From contig JAPPMU010000059.1 of assembly GCA_028873965.1 (NCBI GenBank), positions 124,001 to 188,000 of the forward strand: DNA of 64,000 bases, given 5' to 3'. The first letter of the stretch is position 1, and every line of letters starts with the position of its first letter. Below the pieces are notes generated by a model. That model saw only the letters and a list, made by a program, of their open reading frames with translations, had not been told where the DNA came from and made no database searches. This document shows positions 1-9,020 of the stretch, in pieces. Origin of the DNA: Chloroflexota bacterium (GTDB taxonomy: Bacteria; Chloroflexota; Dehalococcoidia; Lucifugimonadales; UBA3495). The position numbers and the translations under genes were made by a program.

Positions 1-221
1 GTCCGGTGCAGAAAGCCTTCGTGGAGCACGGCGGCCTGCAATGCGGGTTCTGCATCCCCGGTCTGATCATGTCGGCCACCGGGTTCTTGCAGGAAAATCC
101 GAACCCCACCGAGGAAGACGTGCGTTTCGCCATCGGCGGCAACCTGTGCCGGTGTACCGGCTACGCGCGCGTGGTGGAGGCGGTGATGGCGGCCGCGCAG
201 GAAATGAGGACAACAGGCTGA
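1..221 (+). CDS. Xanthine dehydrogenase/CoxS-like [2Fe-2S] subunit, C-terminal fragment
   Basis: The gene runs in from before the window; the first complete codon is at position 3 and only about 72 C-terminal residues are visible. It carries the second half of a molybdenum-hydroxylase iron-sulfur subunit: the CGFC motif within GGLQCGFCIPG and then CRCTGY, the two cysteine pairs that bind the proximal [2Fe-2S] cluster in XDH, CoxS and related small subunits. It passes electrons between the molybdopterin subunit and FAD or an external acceptor. It stops about 35 bases before the large-subunit gene, so the two are almost certainly co-transcribed. The substrate cannot be told from this fragment. 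Confidence 0.9.
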   Translation, partial: PVQKAFVEHGGLQCGFCIPGLIMSATGFLQENPNPTEEDVRFAIGGNLCRCTGYARVVEAVMAAAQEMRTTG

Positions 222-255
222 TCGGTCCGCTCCGGCAACGATGGAGGCACATGAA

Positions 256-2538
256 ATGACAACGCAGTTCAAGGTTTTGGAGCGCAATCATCCTCGTGTC
301 GATGCGTATGACAAGGTCACCGGACGCGCCGCCTACGCGTCCGACGTGTATCTCCCGGGCATGTTGGCGTGCAAATTGCTTCCGAGCACACGAAACCATG
401 CCCGCATCGTGCGCCTGGACACCAGCAAGGCAGAATCCCATCCTGGCGTTCGGTGCGTCGTCACCGGAACCGATTTCCCGAATATCCGGTACGGGTCCGG
501 CGCCCTGCGGGACCGGTACGTCATGCCTCGCGAAGTCGTAAACTTCGTCGGCGAACCGATAGCAGCGGTGGCTGCGGACGACGAAGCCACGGCGCAGGAA
601 GCCATCGAGTTGATCGAGGTGGAGTACGAGGACATGCCGGCGGTGGTCAACCCATTGTCCGCCATGGGTACCGATGCCGCGACGGTGCATCCCGAGCTGG
701 AAGAATACGAGGGCTACGGGTTCACCCTGGGGCACAACGTCAGCACGCTTCTTGACGCCGACCGCGGCGACGTTGACCAGGCGTTCAGGGACGCGGATGT
801 AGTCGTGGAGGACGTGTACCGCTCCCAGGGCATTAACCAGGGTTTCCTTGAACCCATGGCCTGCGTCGCTGACGTGGAGGCCAACGGCCGGCTGGTCGTT
901 TACGCCTCTACCCAAGGCCCTTATCAAATCCGGGCCGCGCTTGCGGGCGCGCTCGAAATCCCGGTGTCGCGCATCCGCGTGGTTCCCATGGAACTCGGCG
1001 GCGGTTTTGGCGCCAAGCTGCGGTTGGCGTTCGAGGCGTTTCCCGCCCTCCTGGCGATGAAAACGGGGCGCCCGGTCAAGTTGGTGAACACCCGCGAGGA
1101 AGTGTTCACCATGAACGGCCCACGCCTCCCCGTGACCAACTACATCCGGTCCGGCGTCATGCACGACGGCACGATCGTCGCTCGCGAAGCCTACACGATC
1201 TTCGACGTCGGAGCGTACCTGGGCGCTGGCCCCAACTCGGGGATCGGTCATGGCATCGGCGCCTACAACGTGCCGAACTTCCGGCTGCGTTCCTACGGCG
1301 TGTACACCAACAAAATCTACGTCGGCTCGTACCGGGCTTCCGGCGTCGCCGACATGACCTTCGCCGTGGAATCGCACATGGACCGCATCGCTCACGAAAT
1401 CGGGATGGACCCCTATGACCTGCGGGTGAAAAATGCCCTGCGCGAAGGCGACGTTTCCGTGAGCGGGGCCGTAGTGCCCACCAACGGCCTCATGGAAACA
1501 CTGGAGGCAATCAAGGAAAAGATCGGCTGGCCGCGAGACCTGGAGGACGGCCACGGCGTGGGCCTGGCGCTATGCGAGTGGCGGAGCGGCAGCGGCCCGT
1601 CCACGGCGTCCATCAGCGTCAACGATGACGGCACCGTGAGCCTGCTGACGGGTTCAGTGGACATCTCCGGCAGCGACACCTCACTGGCCGCCATCGCCGC
1701 CGAAGCCCTGGGGATCCCCATGGACAAGGTGATTGTAGCCAAGCGCGACACCGATCTCGCGCCCTACACCGGACAGTCGGGCGGGAGCCGTATCGTGTAC
1801 TCCCAGGGCACCGCAGTGCAGCGTGCTGCTGAGGACACGGTCCAAAAGCTCACCGCTCTCGCCGCCGAGCGGTTGGGTGTCCCGGAGGATGCCCTGGGCT
1901 GCGAAGACGGCCGCATCTACGTGATGGACAACGAGCCGCAGGGCTTGACCTTTGCGCAGCTGGCCGCCGCCAGCATTACGTCCCGCGGCGGCCCGATCAT
2001 CGGCACCGCCGCGCTTTCCAGCATGCCCTACACGCCCGTGTTCGCTGCCCAGGCCGCCGAGGTCAAGGTTGACCGGCAGACGGGCCAGGTCAAGCTGCTG
2101 CGCTACATCCAGGCCCAGGACGTCGGGACTGCCATCAACCCCATGGCCGTTGAAGGGCAGTTGGACGGCGGGGTGGTCCAGGGAATCGGTCGAGCCCTGA
2201 CCGAAGACCAGCAGTTCGATCCCGAAACGGGCGCGGTTCGGAACCCATCCCTCGCTTCCTACCTGATGCCGTTGGCCATCGACCTGCCGGAACTTGAAAA
2301 CGTGCTGATCAACGTGCCGGCTCCCGACGGGCCCTTCGGCGCGCGCGCTGTCGCGGAGCCACCGGGCTTCGGCCCCCCGGCCGCCATCGCCAACGCGGTT
2401 TACGATGCCGTGGGCGTGCGCGTCAAGGAGCTGCCCCTGTCCGGTGAGCGCGTACTCGCCGCGTTGAACGGCCAGAACGCTGACATTGACTTCGACGTGG
2501 ATGCTCTCCGTCGGGCCGAGGGTCTCGCGGCCGATTGA
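256..2538 (+). CDS. Molybdopterin-binding large subunit, xanthine dehydrogenase/CoxL family
   Basis: Catalytic subunit of a molybdenum hydroxylase (aldehyde oxidase/xanthine dehydrogenase superfamily), 760 residues, the usual length. The N-terminal domain starts HPRVDAYDKVTGRAAYASD; the Moco domains show GGGFGAKL (near residue 250), GQSGGSR and a C-terminal AVAEPPGFGPPAA that supplies the family's catalytic Glu (GxGEPP position). The CO-dehydrogenase loop AYxCSFR is not seen; the equivalent region reads GSYRASGVADM, so CO is unlikely and a purine, aldehyde or N-heterocycle is more likely. I chose ATG 256 over ATG 241 because GGAGG at 243-247 lies 8 bases upstream of it. It follows the [2Fe-2S] subunit. 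The FAD subunit is not in the window and may lie upstream. Confidence 0.88.
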   Translation: MTTQFKVLERNHPRVDAYDKVTGRAAYASDVYLPGMLACKLLPSTRNHARIVRLDTSKAESHPGVRCVVTGTDFPNIRYGSGALRDRYVMPREVVNFVGEPIAAVAADDEATAQEAIELIEVEYEDMPAVVNPLSAMGTDAATVHPELEEYEGYGFTLGHNVSTLLDADRGDVDQAFRDADVVVEDVYRSQGINQGFLEPMACVADVEANGRLVVYASTQGPYQIRAALAGALEIPVSRIRVVPMELGGGFGAKLRLAFEAFPALLAMKTGRPVKLVNTREEVFTMNGPRLPVTNYIRSGVMHDGTIVAREAYTIFDVGAYLGAGPNSGIGHGIGAYNVPNFRLRSYGVYTNKIYVGSYRASGVADMTFAVESHMDRIAHEIGMDPYDLRVKNALREGDVSVSGAVVPTNGLMETLEAIKEKIGWPRDLEDGHGVGLALCEWRSGSGPSTASISVNDDGTVSLLTGSVDISGSDTSLAAIAAEALGIPMDKVIVAKRDTDLAPYTGQSGGSRIVYSQGTAVQRAAEDTVQKLTALAAERLGVPEDALGCEDGRIYVMDNEPQGLTFAQLAAASITSRGGPIIGTAALSSMPYTPVFAAQAAEVKVDRQTGQVKLLRYIQAQDVGTAINPMAVEGQLDGGVVQGIGRALTEDQQFDPETGAVRNPSLASYLMPLAIDLPELENVLINVPAPDGPFGARAVAEPPGFGPPAAIANAVYDAVGVRVKELPLSGERVLAALNGQNADIDFDVDALRRAEGLAAD

Positions 2539-2598
2539 TTCAGACCAAGCCGGAGTTTTGCGAGGGCGGGCACGGGCTCGCCCTCGCTGTTTCAGTGG

Positions 2599-3018
2599 TC
2601 AGTCCGCCCGGCCGTATACGTGCGACGGGGTCACCAGCACGGCGTAGCGACGGTCGTCCAGCATGGCCTGATCGTACTCCGGCCAGTTGGGATGCTCCTC
2701 TCCGGCGGCGGTGCGGAAAACGTCACGCAGGGTTTCCCGGTATTCGTCGGCTGAAACTTCATCGACTCCCACCAGCCTGGCCTCTCCTTCCAGGACCAGG
2801 AAGTTTCGCCAATCCCCGGTGCCGACGAGGATCGTGCAGCGGGGGTTCCGCCGGAGATTACGGAGCTTCGCCCGGTCTGCGGTGGTGGTAAAGGCCACGC
2901 CGTCCCCATACAACCCGCACGTGACGATACTCATCTGCCCGGCGCCGTTCCGGCGGAAGGTGGTCAGGGCGCCGTTGTGGTTGGTCGACAAAAATTCGCG
3001 CTGCGCTTCGGTTAGCAT
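2599..3018 (-). CDS. PPOX-class (pyridoxamine 5'-phosphate oxidase-like) flavin/F420-dependent oxidoreductase
   Basis: A 139-residue split-barrel protein. The order LSTNHNGALTTFRRNGAGQMS, then TTTADRAKLRNLRRNPRCTI and VLEGEARLV, is typical of the small PPOX enzymes, which bind FMN or F420 at the dimer interface. Known relatives reduce or oxidise diverse metabolites; the substrate here is unknown. Start: ATG at 3018 has an AAGGAG sequence six bases upstream, so I preferred it to the more upstream in-frame start that gives a longer N-terminus. It lies 54 bases downstream of the SbcC-like gene on the same strand and could share its transcript, without an obvious functional link. Confidence 0.82.
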   Translation of the reverse strand: MLTEAQREFLSTNHNGALTTFRRNGAGQMSIVTCGLYGDGVAFTTTADRAKLRNLRRNPRCTILVGTGDWRNFLVLEGEARLVGVDEVSADEYRETLRDVFRTAAGEEHPNWPEYDQAMLDDRRYAVLVTPSHVYGRAD

Positions 3019-3072
3019 CGTTTGCTCCTTTTGCGGCGGGCAGAAGCCCACCGGTCAACGTTGTTGGAAGGT

Positions 3073-5640
3073 TCAGCTGAGCCAGAATTGAGACCCGTCA
3101 CCGGTTTTCAGGACCTCGATCCTGACCGGGAAAAGGTCCTTGAGATCATCCAGGTGTGTGATGACGATGATCTTCTCGAAGTCATCCTGGATGGACGCGA
3201 TGGCGTCCACGATGCGCTCGCGCCCGGCCGCGTCCTGGGTGCCGAACCCTTCGTCGATGAACAGCGTGGGCAGCGGAAGGCCCATGCGCTGCGCCAGCAC
3301 TTTGGACAAAGCAATGCGCAGCGCCAGGTTGATGCGAAACGCCTCGCCACCGCTGAAGAGATCATAACTTCGGGATCCCAGCTCGTCACTGACCAGAATA
3401 TCCAGGGTCTCGGCGACGTTGCCCGATTGGCGCACCCGTTGGGTTTCGAGTTTCACCGCCAACCTGCTGTCCGTCATGCGACCCAGCAGCAGGTTTGTCT
3501 CCGCTTCGATCCGGGGCACCGCGGCGTCGATGAGCATCGCCGGGACGCCGCTGCGGCCAAAGGCTTGGTAGAGGTCGGAATAGACTCCCTGCTCGGCGCT
3601 TGACGACGTCCGACGGTTTTCCAGGGCGTCAATATCCGCCAGGTACGAAACCCGGCGCTCGGCGTCCCCCTGCAGCCTGCCCTGTCGAGAGAGGAGAGCG
3701 TCCCGTTCCGCCAGGAGATCGGCCACGGCCTTGTCCGCGTCCGCAGCTTCCAGTTCCCTTACGGGTAGATCTGCTACCGCCAATTGGGCTTCATCCAGGA
3801 TCGCCTCCGCGCTCTGCAACTCTTCGTTCAGGCGGGTCAATTGGTTTCCGGTTTGGGCCTGAGAAGCCTCATCCTCCGGCAAGCGGGCGCATGCGTCCTG
3901 CAACCGCCTCAATTCGGAGTCCCAGTGTTGCAATGTTCGGGCTTTCTCCGTGGCCGCGTCGAGGCGTTGTTCATCGTAGTCCAGCTTCGCTGCCGCAATT
4001 TCCATTTCCGCTAGCGCAGTGCGCTGCTCAATCGCGAAATCGTTTTCAGACAGGGCTAGTTGCAGCTGCTCGAGACGTGGCAACGATGCTGCCAGCTGGG
4101 TAGCGGCTTCTTCGCACTGCCGTTGTTCCTGGCCGATTCGGCCCCGCTGCTGCTGAAGCCGTTGCTGGCGTTGAGAAAGCGTCGAATCGCGCCGGGAAAT
4201 GCCAGCCTGCAGGTCTTCAAGCTGGGTGGACATATCATGTAGTGATCGTTTGATCTCGTAGTGCCGCGTCAGTTTGCCCCGGATTTCCTCCTCGTACCAT
4301 GCCGCAATGTCGCCGCAAGCGTCCTCGGTGAGCGGTGTCCGACACAAGGGGCACACCGCGTCCGCCGCCTGCATCTCCCTTTGCTTGGCGCGCAGATCCT
4401 TGCCCTCGGCGATGCAACGGTCCAGGTCAGCCCGCGCCAGGGCGATATCGCGTTGCAAGTCACTGGATTGGGCGATCTCCGATTCCAGCGCCGAGCGTTC
4501 GATGGCGAGCGTAGCCTCTGCCACCGCCAGCGCTTCGAATTCCCGGGCAAGGCCATCAGCGCGGGTAGCAGCCGGCCGCAGCACGTCGTCCAGATGATAT
4601 TTCAACTGCGTCGCTTCGGCGGAAAGTTGCGCCCGGGCCCGATCGATTGCAGCCTGCAACTCGCTACGCCGGTTACGCAGTCGGTCGTATTCGACCCGAG
4701 ATGCTTGTAAACGTTCCAATTCGGTTTGAGCCGCTTTGAGTGCCTCGGCTCCAGCGCAGATCTCGGCAGCGCGGTTCTCCAGCGCGTGCGCGTTTGCGAT
4801 GCGCTCGGCGATAGCGGCCACGGCCGCTTCGGATTGCTCAATATCGGCACGAAGTGTGTCGATGCGTCGGCCTGCGGCGGCAGCTTCCGCCTGCTTCTGG
4901 CGCAAGGCGGCAACCGCATCCTGCAGCCGTTTTGCATTGGCGGATGTTACCTCGATTTCTTCGCTCAACCGATGGAGCCGCGACTCCATTTCACCGAGCT
5001 CTTCGGTGGGGTCGGTTATGGCGTCCAGCAAACTGCGATTCTGCGCCAGCGCACCTTCCGTACGCACCACTTCCGACTGCCAGTGGTCACGGCGACCGGC
5101 GGCGGACACTTGCAGCGACTCGTAGAGGCCAAGGTCGAGGACAAACGACAGGACCGCTTTCCTCTCCGCGGGCGTCTTGCGCGTGAACTCGTCCGAACGA
5201 CCTTGGAGGAGGAATGCAGTGTTTATGAAAGTGTTGTAGTCCATCCCAACCAGATTCTGTATTTTCCAGTTGGTCTCCCGAACCGAGTTGCCGCTGATGG
5301 AACGGGCGTCTCCGGCGTCATCGAGGATGAACAGGTCCACCTCGGTGCGGCCCTGACCAGAGCTGCGGCGTCGCCGGATGGCGCGGTGTTCCTGTCCGCG
5401 GGCCAGGAAGTCCAGTTCGACCCGGCACTCCGACTCGCCATAGGCGATCAGGTCATTGTGGTTCTGGGTTCCGGTGCGGGCCTGTCCCCAGAGGCACCAC
5501 GTCATCGCGTCCAGCAGGGCCGACTTGCCGTGACCGTTGGCTCCGCACAGGCACGCCACGTGAATGCCGTGCAGATCCAACGGCGGCACATCGTCTCGGT
5601 AGCACAGAAAGTTGCGGACCAAAAGCCTAAGCGGGATCAT
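3073..5640 (-). CDS. sbcC: SbcC/Rad50-like SMC-family ATPase
   Basis: 855 residues. Walker A GANGHGKSAL sits near residue 35, long heptad-rich coiled-coil arms span roughly 180-700, and a zinc-hook CPLC lies near residue 430. The C-terminal ABC signature FSGGEAFRIN is followed by Walker B LFIDEGFGTQD. This is the layout of Rad50/SbcC, which tethers DNA ends and drives the Mre11/SbcD nuclease in break repair and hairpin cleavage. E. coli SbcC is longer (about 1050); this size matches many Chloroflexota and Firmicutes Rad50-like proteins. No sbcD is next to it: upstream is a divergent ABC transporter, downstream a PPOX gene. The family call is firm; the partner is not visible here. Confidence 0.9.
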   Translation of the reverse strand: MIPLRLLVRNFLCYRDDVPPLDLHGIHVACLCGANGHGKSALLDAMTWCLWGQARTGTQNHNDLIAYGESECRVELDFLARGQEHRAIRRRRSSGQGRTEVDLFILDDAGDARSISGNSVRETNWKIQNLVGMDYNTFINTAFLLQGRSDEFTRKTPAERKAVLSFVLDLGLYESLQVSAAGRRDHWQSEVVRTEGALAQNRSLLDAITDPTEELGEMESRLHRLSEEIEVTSANAKRLQDAVAALRQKQAEAAAAGRRIDTLRADIEQSEAAVAAIAERIANAHALENRAAEICAGAEALKAAQTELERLQASRVEYDRLRNRRSELQAAIDRARAQLSAEATQLKYHLDDVLRPAATRADGLAREFEALAVAEATLAIERSALESEIAQSSDLQRDIALARADLDRCIAEGKDLRAKQREMQAADAVCPLCRTPLTEDACGDIAAWYEEEIRGKLTRHYEIKRSLHDMSTQLEDLQAGISRRDSTLSQRQQRLQQQRGRIGQEQRQCEEAATQLAASLPRLEQLQLALSENDFAIEQRTALAEMEIAAAKLDYDEQRLDAATEKARTLQHWDSELRRLQDACARLPEDEASQAQTGNQLTRLNEELQSAEAILDEAQLAVADLPVRELEAADADKAVADLLAERDALLSRQGRLQGDAERRVSYLADIDALENRRTSSSAEQGVYSDLYQAFGRSGVPAMLIDAAVPRIEAETNLLLGRMTDSRLAVKLETQRVRQSGNVAETLDILVSDELGSRSYDLFSGGEAFRINLALRIALSKVLAQRMGLPLPTLFIDEGFGTQDAAGRERIVDAIASIQDDFEKIIVITHLDDLKDLFPVRIEVLKTGDGSQFWLS

Positions 5641-5730
5641 CGTGCCCCGATTTTATCACCAGCCGGATGGCGTCGATCGATGCCCCGCCGTGGTTTGCGC
5701 CAGCAGGCCGGGAGGGCCAGCGATTGGCAG

Positions 5731-5739
5731 TGATACAAT
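5731..5739 (+). promoter_or_regulatory. Candidate extended -10 promoter for the ABC transporter operon
   Basis: TGATACAAT, an extended -10 (TGn plus TACAAT), lies about 25 bases before the ABC ATPase start. No good -35 hexamer is at 16-18 bases, which suits an extended -10 promoter. Seen in sequence; activity is inferred. Confidence 0.4.
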
Positions 5740-5763
5740 TTTTGTCGAGGAAACTTTCAGACG

Positions 5764-6555
5764 ATGCCCGCCACCGAACCTAAACCCGTCAAGGGAACCG
5801 CCCCCGTCATAGTTGTTGAGGATCTGCGCAAGCGCTATGGAGATATCCAGGCGGTTGACGGAATTTCCTTCGAGGTGCAGCGTGGCGAGGTATTCGCCCT
5901 GCTGGGTCCCAATGGGTCCGGCAAGACTACCACGGTCGAAATAATCGAGGGGATGCGCTCCGCGGACAGTGGTCGCGCCACCGTGGCCGGCATCGACGTG
6001 AGCCGCAACCCCAAGGCGGTCAAGCAACTCATCGGCGTCCAACTACAGAGCAGCGCGTTCTTCGAGCACCTGAAACTTGCCGAACTGCTCAAAATGCTGG
6101 GCAGCATTTACCGCGTGAAAGTGGACCCGGACCCATTGCTCGAAGCCGTGGACCTGGGGGAACGAAAATCGGCGTCCTTTCGCACGCTTTCCGGCGGGCA
6201 GAAACAGCGGTTCGCCATCGCGGCCTCGCTGGTCAACGACCCGGACGTAGTGTTCCTTGACGAGCCGACCACCGGGTTGGATCCCCAAGCCCGGCGGCTG
6301 ATCTGGGACCTGGCGAAAACTTGGAAGCAGGAAGGCCGCACCGTGGTCCTGACCACCCATTACATGGAGGAAGCCGAGGAACTGTGCGATCGGGTGGCGG
6401 TGATGGACACCGGCAAAATCATTGCCATGGCGTCGCCGGCAGACCTGATCGACCAGTTGATCTCCCGAGGGTTCCACCGCGAACAGGAAGTGCGATTGGC
6501 CACTCTGGAGGACGTGTTCCTCGATCTGACCGGCCGATCGCTGCGGGAGTTTTAG
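5764..6555 (+). CDS. ABC-2 type exporter, ATP-binding subunit
   Basis: 263-residue ATPase. Walker A GPNGSGKTT (near residue 47), signature LSGGQKQR (near 143) and Walker B VVFLDEPTTGLD, followed by a switch His in LTTHYMEEAEELCDRV, are all intact. The tail after residue 220 (ADLIDQLISRGF to DVFLDLTGRSL) resembles the CcmA/DrrA drug- or lipid-exporter group. It works at the inner face of the membrane with the permease whose start lies one base after this stop. Substrate is unknown; drug, lipid or polysaccharide export are all possible. Confidence 0.9.
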   Translation: MPATEPKPVKGTAPVIVVEDLRKRYGDIQAVDGISFEVQRGEVFALLGPNGSGKTTTVEIIEGMRSADSGRATVAGIDVSRNPKAVKQLIGVQLQSSAFFEHLKLAELLKMLGSIYRVKVDPDPLLEAVDLGERKSASFRTLSGGQKQRFAIAASLVNDPDVVFLDEPTTGLDPQARRLIWDLAKTWKQEGRTVVLTTHYMEEAEELCDRVAVMDTGKIIAMASPADLIDQLISRGFHREQEVRLATLEDVFLDLTGRSLREF

Positions 6556-6556
6556 G

Positions 6557-7636
6557 ATGCTCGCACGGCCGGCCGTCTATCTGACCTGGTGGTCCATCAA
6601 GATGTGGTCGCGGGACCGGGCGGCCATGTTCTGGACGTTCTTCCTGCCGCTGGTCATCATGGTGATCTTCGGCCTGCTGAACTTCGGCGAGTTGGGGAAG
6701 GTTGACGTCGGCATCGTCGATAACGCGGACAACGACGCCTCGCGAGGATTCATCGAGGGTCTGTCCGAGATCGACGCTCTGCGCATCGCGTCCGGCACGG
6801 CCGACGGCGAACGCGCGGCGCTAGCGGACGGAAAGCGCGACTTGGTCATCGTGTTGCCGGAGGACCTGGGCATAGCTCCGGGCGGCAGCCAAATCGTCGC
6901 CTGGTACCACGGAAGCCGGCAAACCGAGGCGCGGCTCGGCCTCACCGTGATGCAATCGGCCGTCGATGAGCTGAACTTCGCTATCACCGGCGCCGAGCGG
7001 GTGGTTACGCTGACGGAAGAGGCGGTTGAAGCGCGTGACCTGGGTTACATCGATTTCCTGATGCCCGGCGTCATCGGCATGGCGATCATGCAATTGGGGT
7101 TGTTCAGCGTGGCTTTCAGTTTCGTTACGATGAAACGCGAGGGCGTCCTGCGTCGGCTGCTGGCAACGCCCTTGGACCCGACGTATCTGCTGATAGCCCA
7201 GGTGATTACCAGGTTGATCGTTGTAATAATTCAGACGGTGATTCTGGCCGCGGTCGCCGTGTTCCTGTTCGGCGCCGAGTTCGCCGGCAATTTCTTCGCG
7301 GTGATGCTGGCGGCGGCGATGGGCGGAGCGGTTTTCCTGGCAATGGGGTTCGCCGTGTCCGGCTGGGCTCGCACGGAGCAGCAGGCGGCGCCCCTGGCGA
7401 ACATCGTTTCGCTGCCCATGATGTTCTTGTCCGGGGTATTCTTTTCCCGAGACGTTCTCCCCTCGATCCTACAGCGGATCACCGATTTTTTGCCGTTGAC
7501 CTACCTGGTCGAAGCCATACGCGGCATGACCGTGGAAGGGGACACGGTTTTGATGCAATGGCCGAATTTTCTGGGCTTGGCGGTTTGGCTTGTGGTAGCG
7601 TTCATAATCGCCAACCGCACGTTCCGCTGGGAATGA
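6557..7636 (+). CDS. ABC-2 type transporter permease
   Basis: 359 residues, with a first membrane segment near residues 20-40 (FFLPLVIMVIFGLL), a soluble loop of about 130 residues, then five further hydrophobic segments from near residue 170 to the end. The segment after FVTMKREGVLRRLLATPLDP is typical of ABC-2 (DrrB/NodJ-like) permeases. It pairs with the ATPase just upstream; GGGAG inside the upstream gene's last codons is its ribosome-binding site. The large extracytoplasmic loop is the YhgE/ABC-2 transporter style. Substrate is not evident. Confidence 0.88.
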   Translation: MLARPAVYLTWWSIKMWSRDRAAMFWTFFLPLVIMVIFGLLNFGELGKVDVGIVDNADNDASRGFIEGLSEIDALRIASGTADGERAALADGKRDLVIVLPEDLGIAPGGSQIVAWYHGSRQTEARLGLTVMQSAVDELNFAITGAERVVTLTEEAVEARDLGYIDFLMPGVIGMAIMQLGLFSVAFSFVTMKREGVLRRLLATPLDPTYLLIAQVITRLIVVIIQTVILAAVAVFLFGAEFAGNFFAVMLAAAMGGAVFLAMGFAVSGWARTEQQAAPLANIVSLPMMFLSGVFFSRDVLPSILQRITDFLPLTYLVEAIRGMTVEGDTVLMQWPNFLGLAVWLVVAFIIANRTFRWE

Positions 7637-7684
7637 CACCACTAACCTGCAAGACACGCGCTAAGGCTACGGGAGTGTGCCGGG

Positions 7685-9010
7685 ATGTTTGACAACCTGA
7701 CCGATCGATTGACCGGAATTTTCAGCCGTTTACAGGGCAAAGGCCGGCTGACGGAAAAGGACATCGATGACGCGCTGGGGCAGGTGCGCCGGTCATTGCT
7801 TGAGGCAGACGTGAACTTCCGCGTCGCCCGCGAGTTCGTGGCCACGGTCAAGGACCGCGCGCTGACCGGCGAGGTTCTGGAGAGCCTGTCACCGGGCCAG
7901 CAGGTGGTCAAGATTGTTCACGAGGAATTGACCGCCGTGTTGAGCGCGGGAGACCACCGGCTCACGCCGGCCAGCCAGTTGCCGTCAGTGCTGATGCTGG
8001 TCGGATTGCAGGGCTCCGGCAAGACCACCACGGCCGCCAAGCTGGCGTTGCAGATGAAACGGCAGCAGCATAGCCCCATGCTCATCGCCGCCGACCTGCG
8101 CCGGCCAGCGGCAATCGCCCAACTGCAATCTTTGGGGAAGCAGCTGGACATCCCGGTGTATTCCGAGGAACCGGGTTCCGCCACTCCGGCCAGCGTAGCC
8201 GCGGCCGGGGTCAAGCGGGCCACCGAGCTGGCGTTGACGTGGGCCATCGTGGACACCGGCGGGCGTCTGCACATTGATGACGAGTTGATGGCCGAACTGG
8301 AAGAGGTCAAGCGGGCGGTTTCGCCTTTCCAGACCATCCTGGTCGTGGATGCCATGACCGGCCAGGACGCGGTGAACGCAGCCGAGGAGTTTCACCAGCG
8401 GGTGGGATTGGACGGGTTGATCCTGTCCAAGATGGATGGGGACGCCCGCGGAGGGGCGGCGCTGTCGGTCACTCGCGTGACCGGCGTGCCGATCAAATTC
8501 ATCGGCACCGGCGAACGCAGCGACGCGCTGGAGCAGTTTCATCCGGATCGAATGGCCTCCCGCATACTCGCCATGGGCGATGTGCTAACGCTGATCGAGC
8601 GCGCCCAGGAAGCGGTGGACGAGGAGAAAGCCCGTGAGCTCGAACGCAAGATGCGCACGGCATCCTTCACGCTGGACGATTTTCTCGATCAGATCCAGGG
8701 CGTGAAAAAGATGGGCGGCCTCGCCTCGGTGATGGAAATGATGCCCGGACTGGGCAGGCAGTCAAAGAAGATGCAGGATCAGCTGGATGAATCGGAGTTG
8801 AAGAAAACCGAGGCCATCATCCGCTCAATGACTCTGGAGGAACGGGAGAAGCCGGAGATCATCAAGGGCAGCCGCCGCCGCCGCATAGCCTTGGGCAGCG
8901 GCACCAATCCGTCGGACGTGAACCGGGTGCTCAACCAGTTCAAGCAGACCCAGCGGCTGATGCGCCAGTTCTCCAACAACCCCAAGGGGTTGATGCGGAT
9001 GTTGCGATAA
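7685..9010 (+). CDS. ffh: Signal recognition particle protein Ffh
   Basis: 441-residue SRP54 GTPase. An N domain (MFDNLTDRLTGIFSRLQGKG) is followed by the G domain with P-loop LQGSGKTTTAAKLA (near residue 107), DTGGRLHIDDELM, SKMDGDARGGAALS and TGVPIKFIGTGE. The methionine-rich M domain has GVKKMGGLASVMEMMPGLG and the RNA-binding SRRRRIALGSGTNPSDVNRVL. It binds signal peptides and 4.5S RNA and, with FtsY, delivers ribosomes to the membrane. No 4.5S RNA gene was found nearby. The gene ends 10 bases before the convergent glycosylase gene. Confidence 0.97.
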   Translation: MFDNLTDRLTGIFSRLQGKGRLTEKDIDDALGQVRRSLLEADVNFRVAREFVATVKDRALTGEVLESLSPGQQVVKIVHEELTAVLSAGDHRLTPASQLPSVLMLVGLQGSGKTTTAAKLALQMKRQQHSPMLIAADLRRPAAIAQLQSLGKQLDIPVYSEEPGSATPASVAAAGVKRATELALTWAIVDTGGRLHIDDELMAELEEVKRAVSPFQTILVVDAMTGQDAVNAAEEFHQRVGLDGLILSKMDGDARGGAALSVTRVTGVPIKFIGTGERSDALEQFHPDRMASRILAMGDVLTLIERAQEAVDEEKARELERKMRTASFTLDDFLDQIQGVKKMGGLASVMEMMPGLGRQSKKMQDQLDESELKKTEAIIRSMTLEEREKPEIIKGSRRRRIALGSGTNPSDVNRVLNQFKQTQRLMRQFSNNPKGLMRMLR

Positions 9011-9020
9011 CGATGACCTG

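Noticed and set aside
67-1554. Long minus-strand open frame opposite the XDH large subunit
   Set aside because: It is a high-GC shadow of a confidently recognised gene; its translation has no family motifs.
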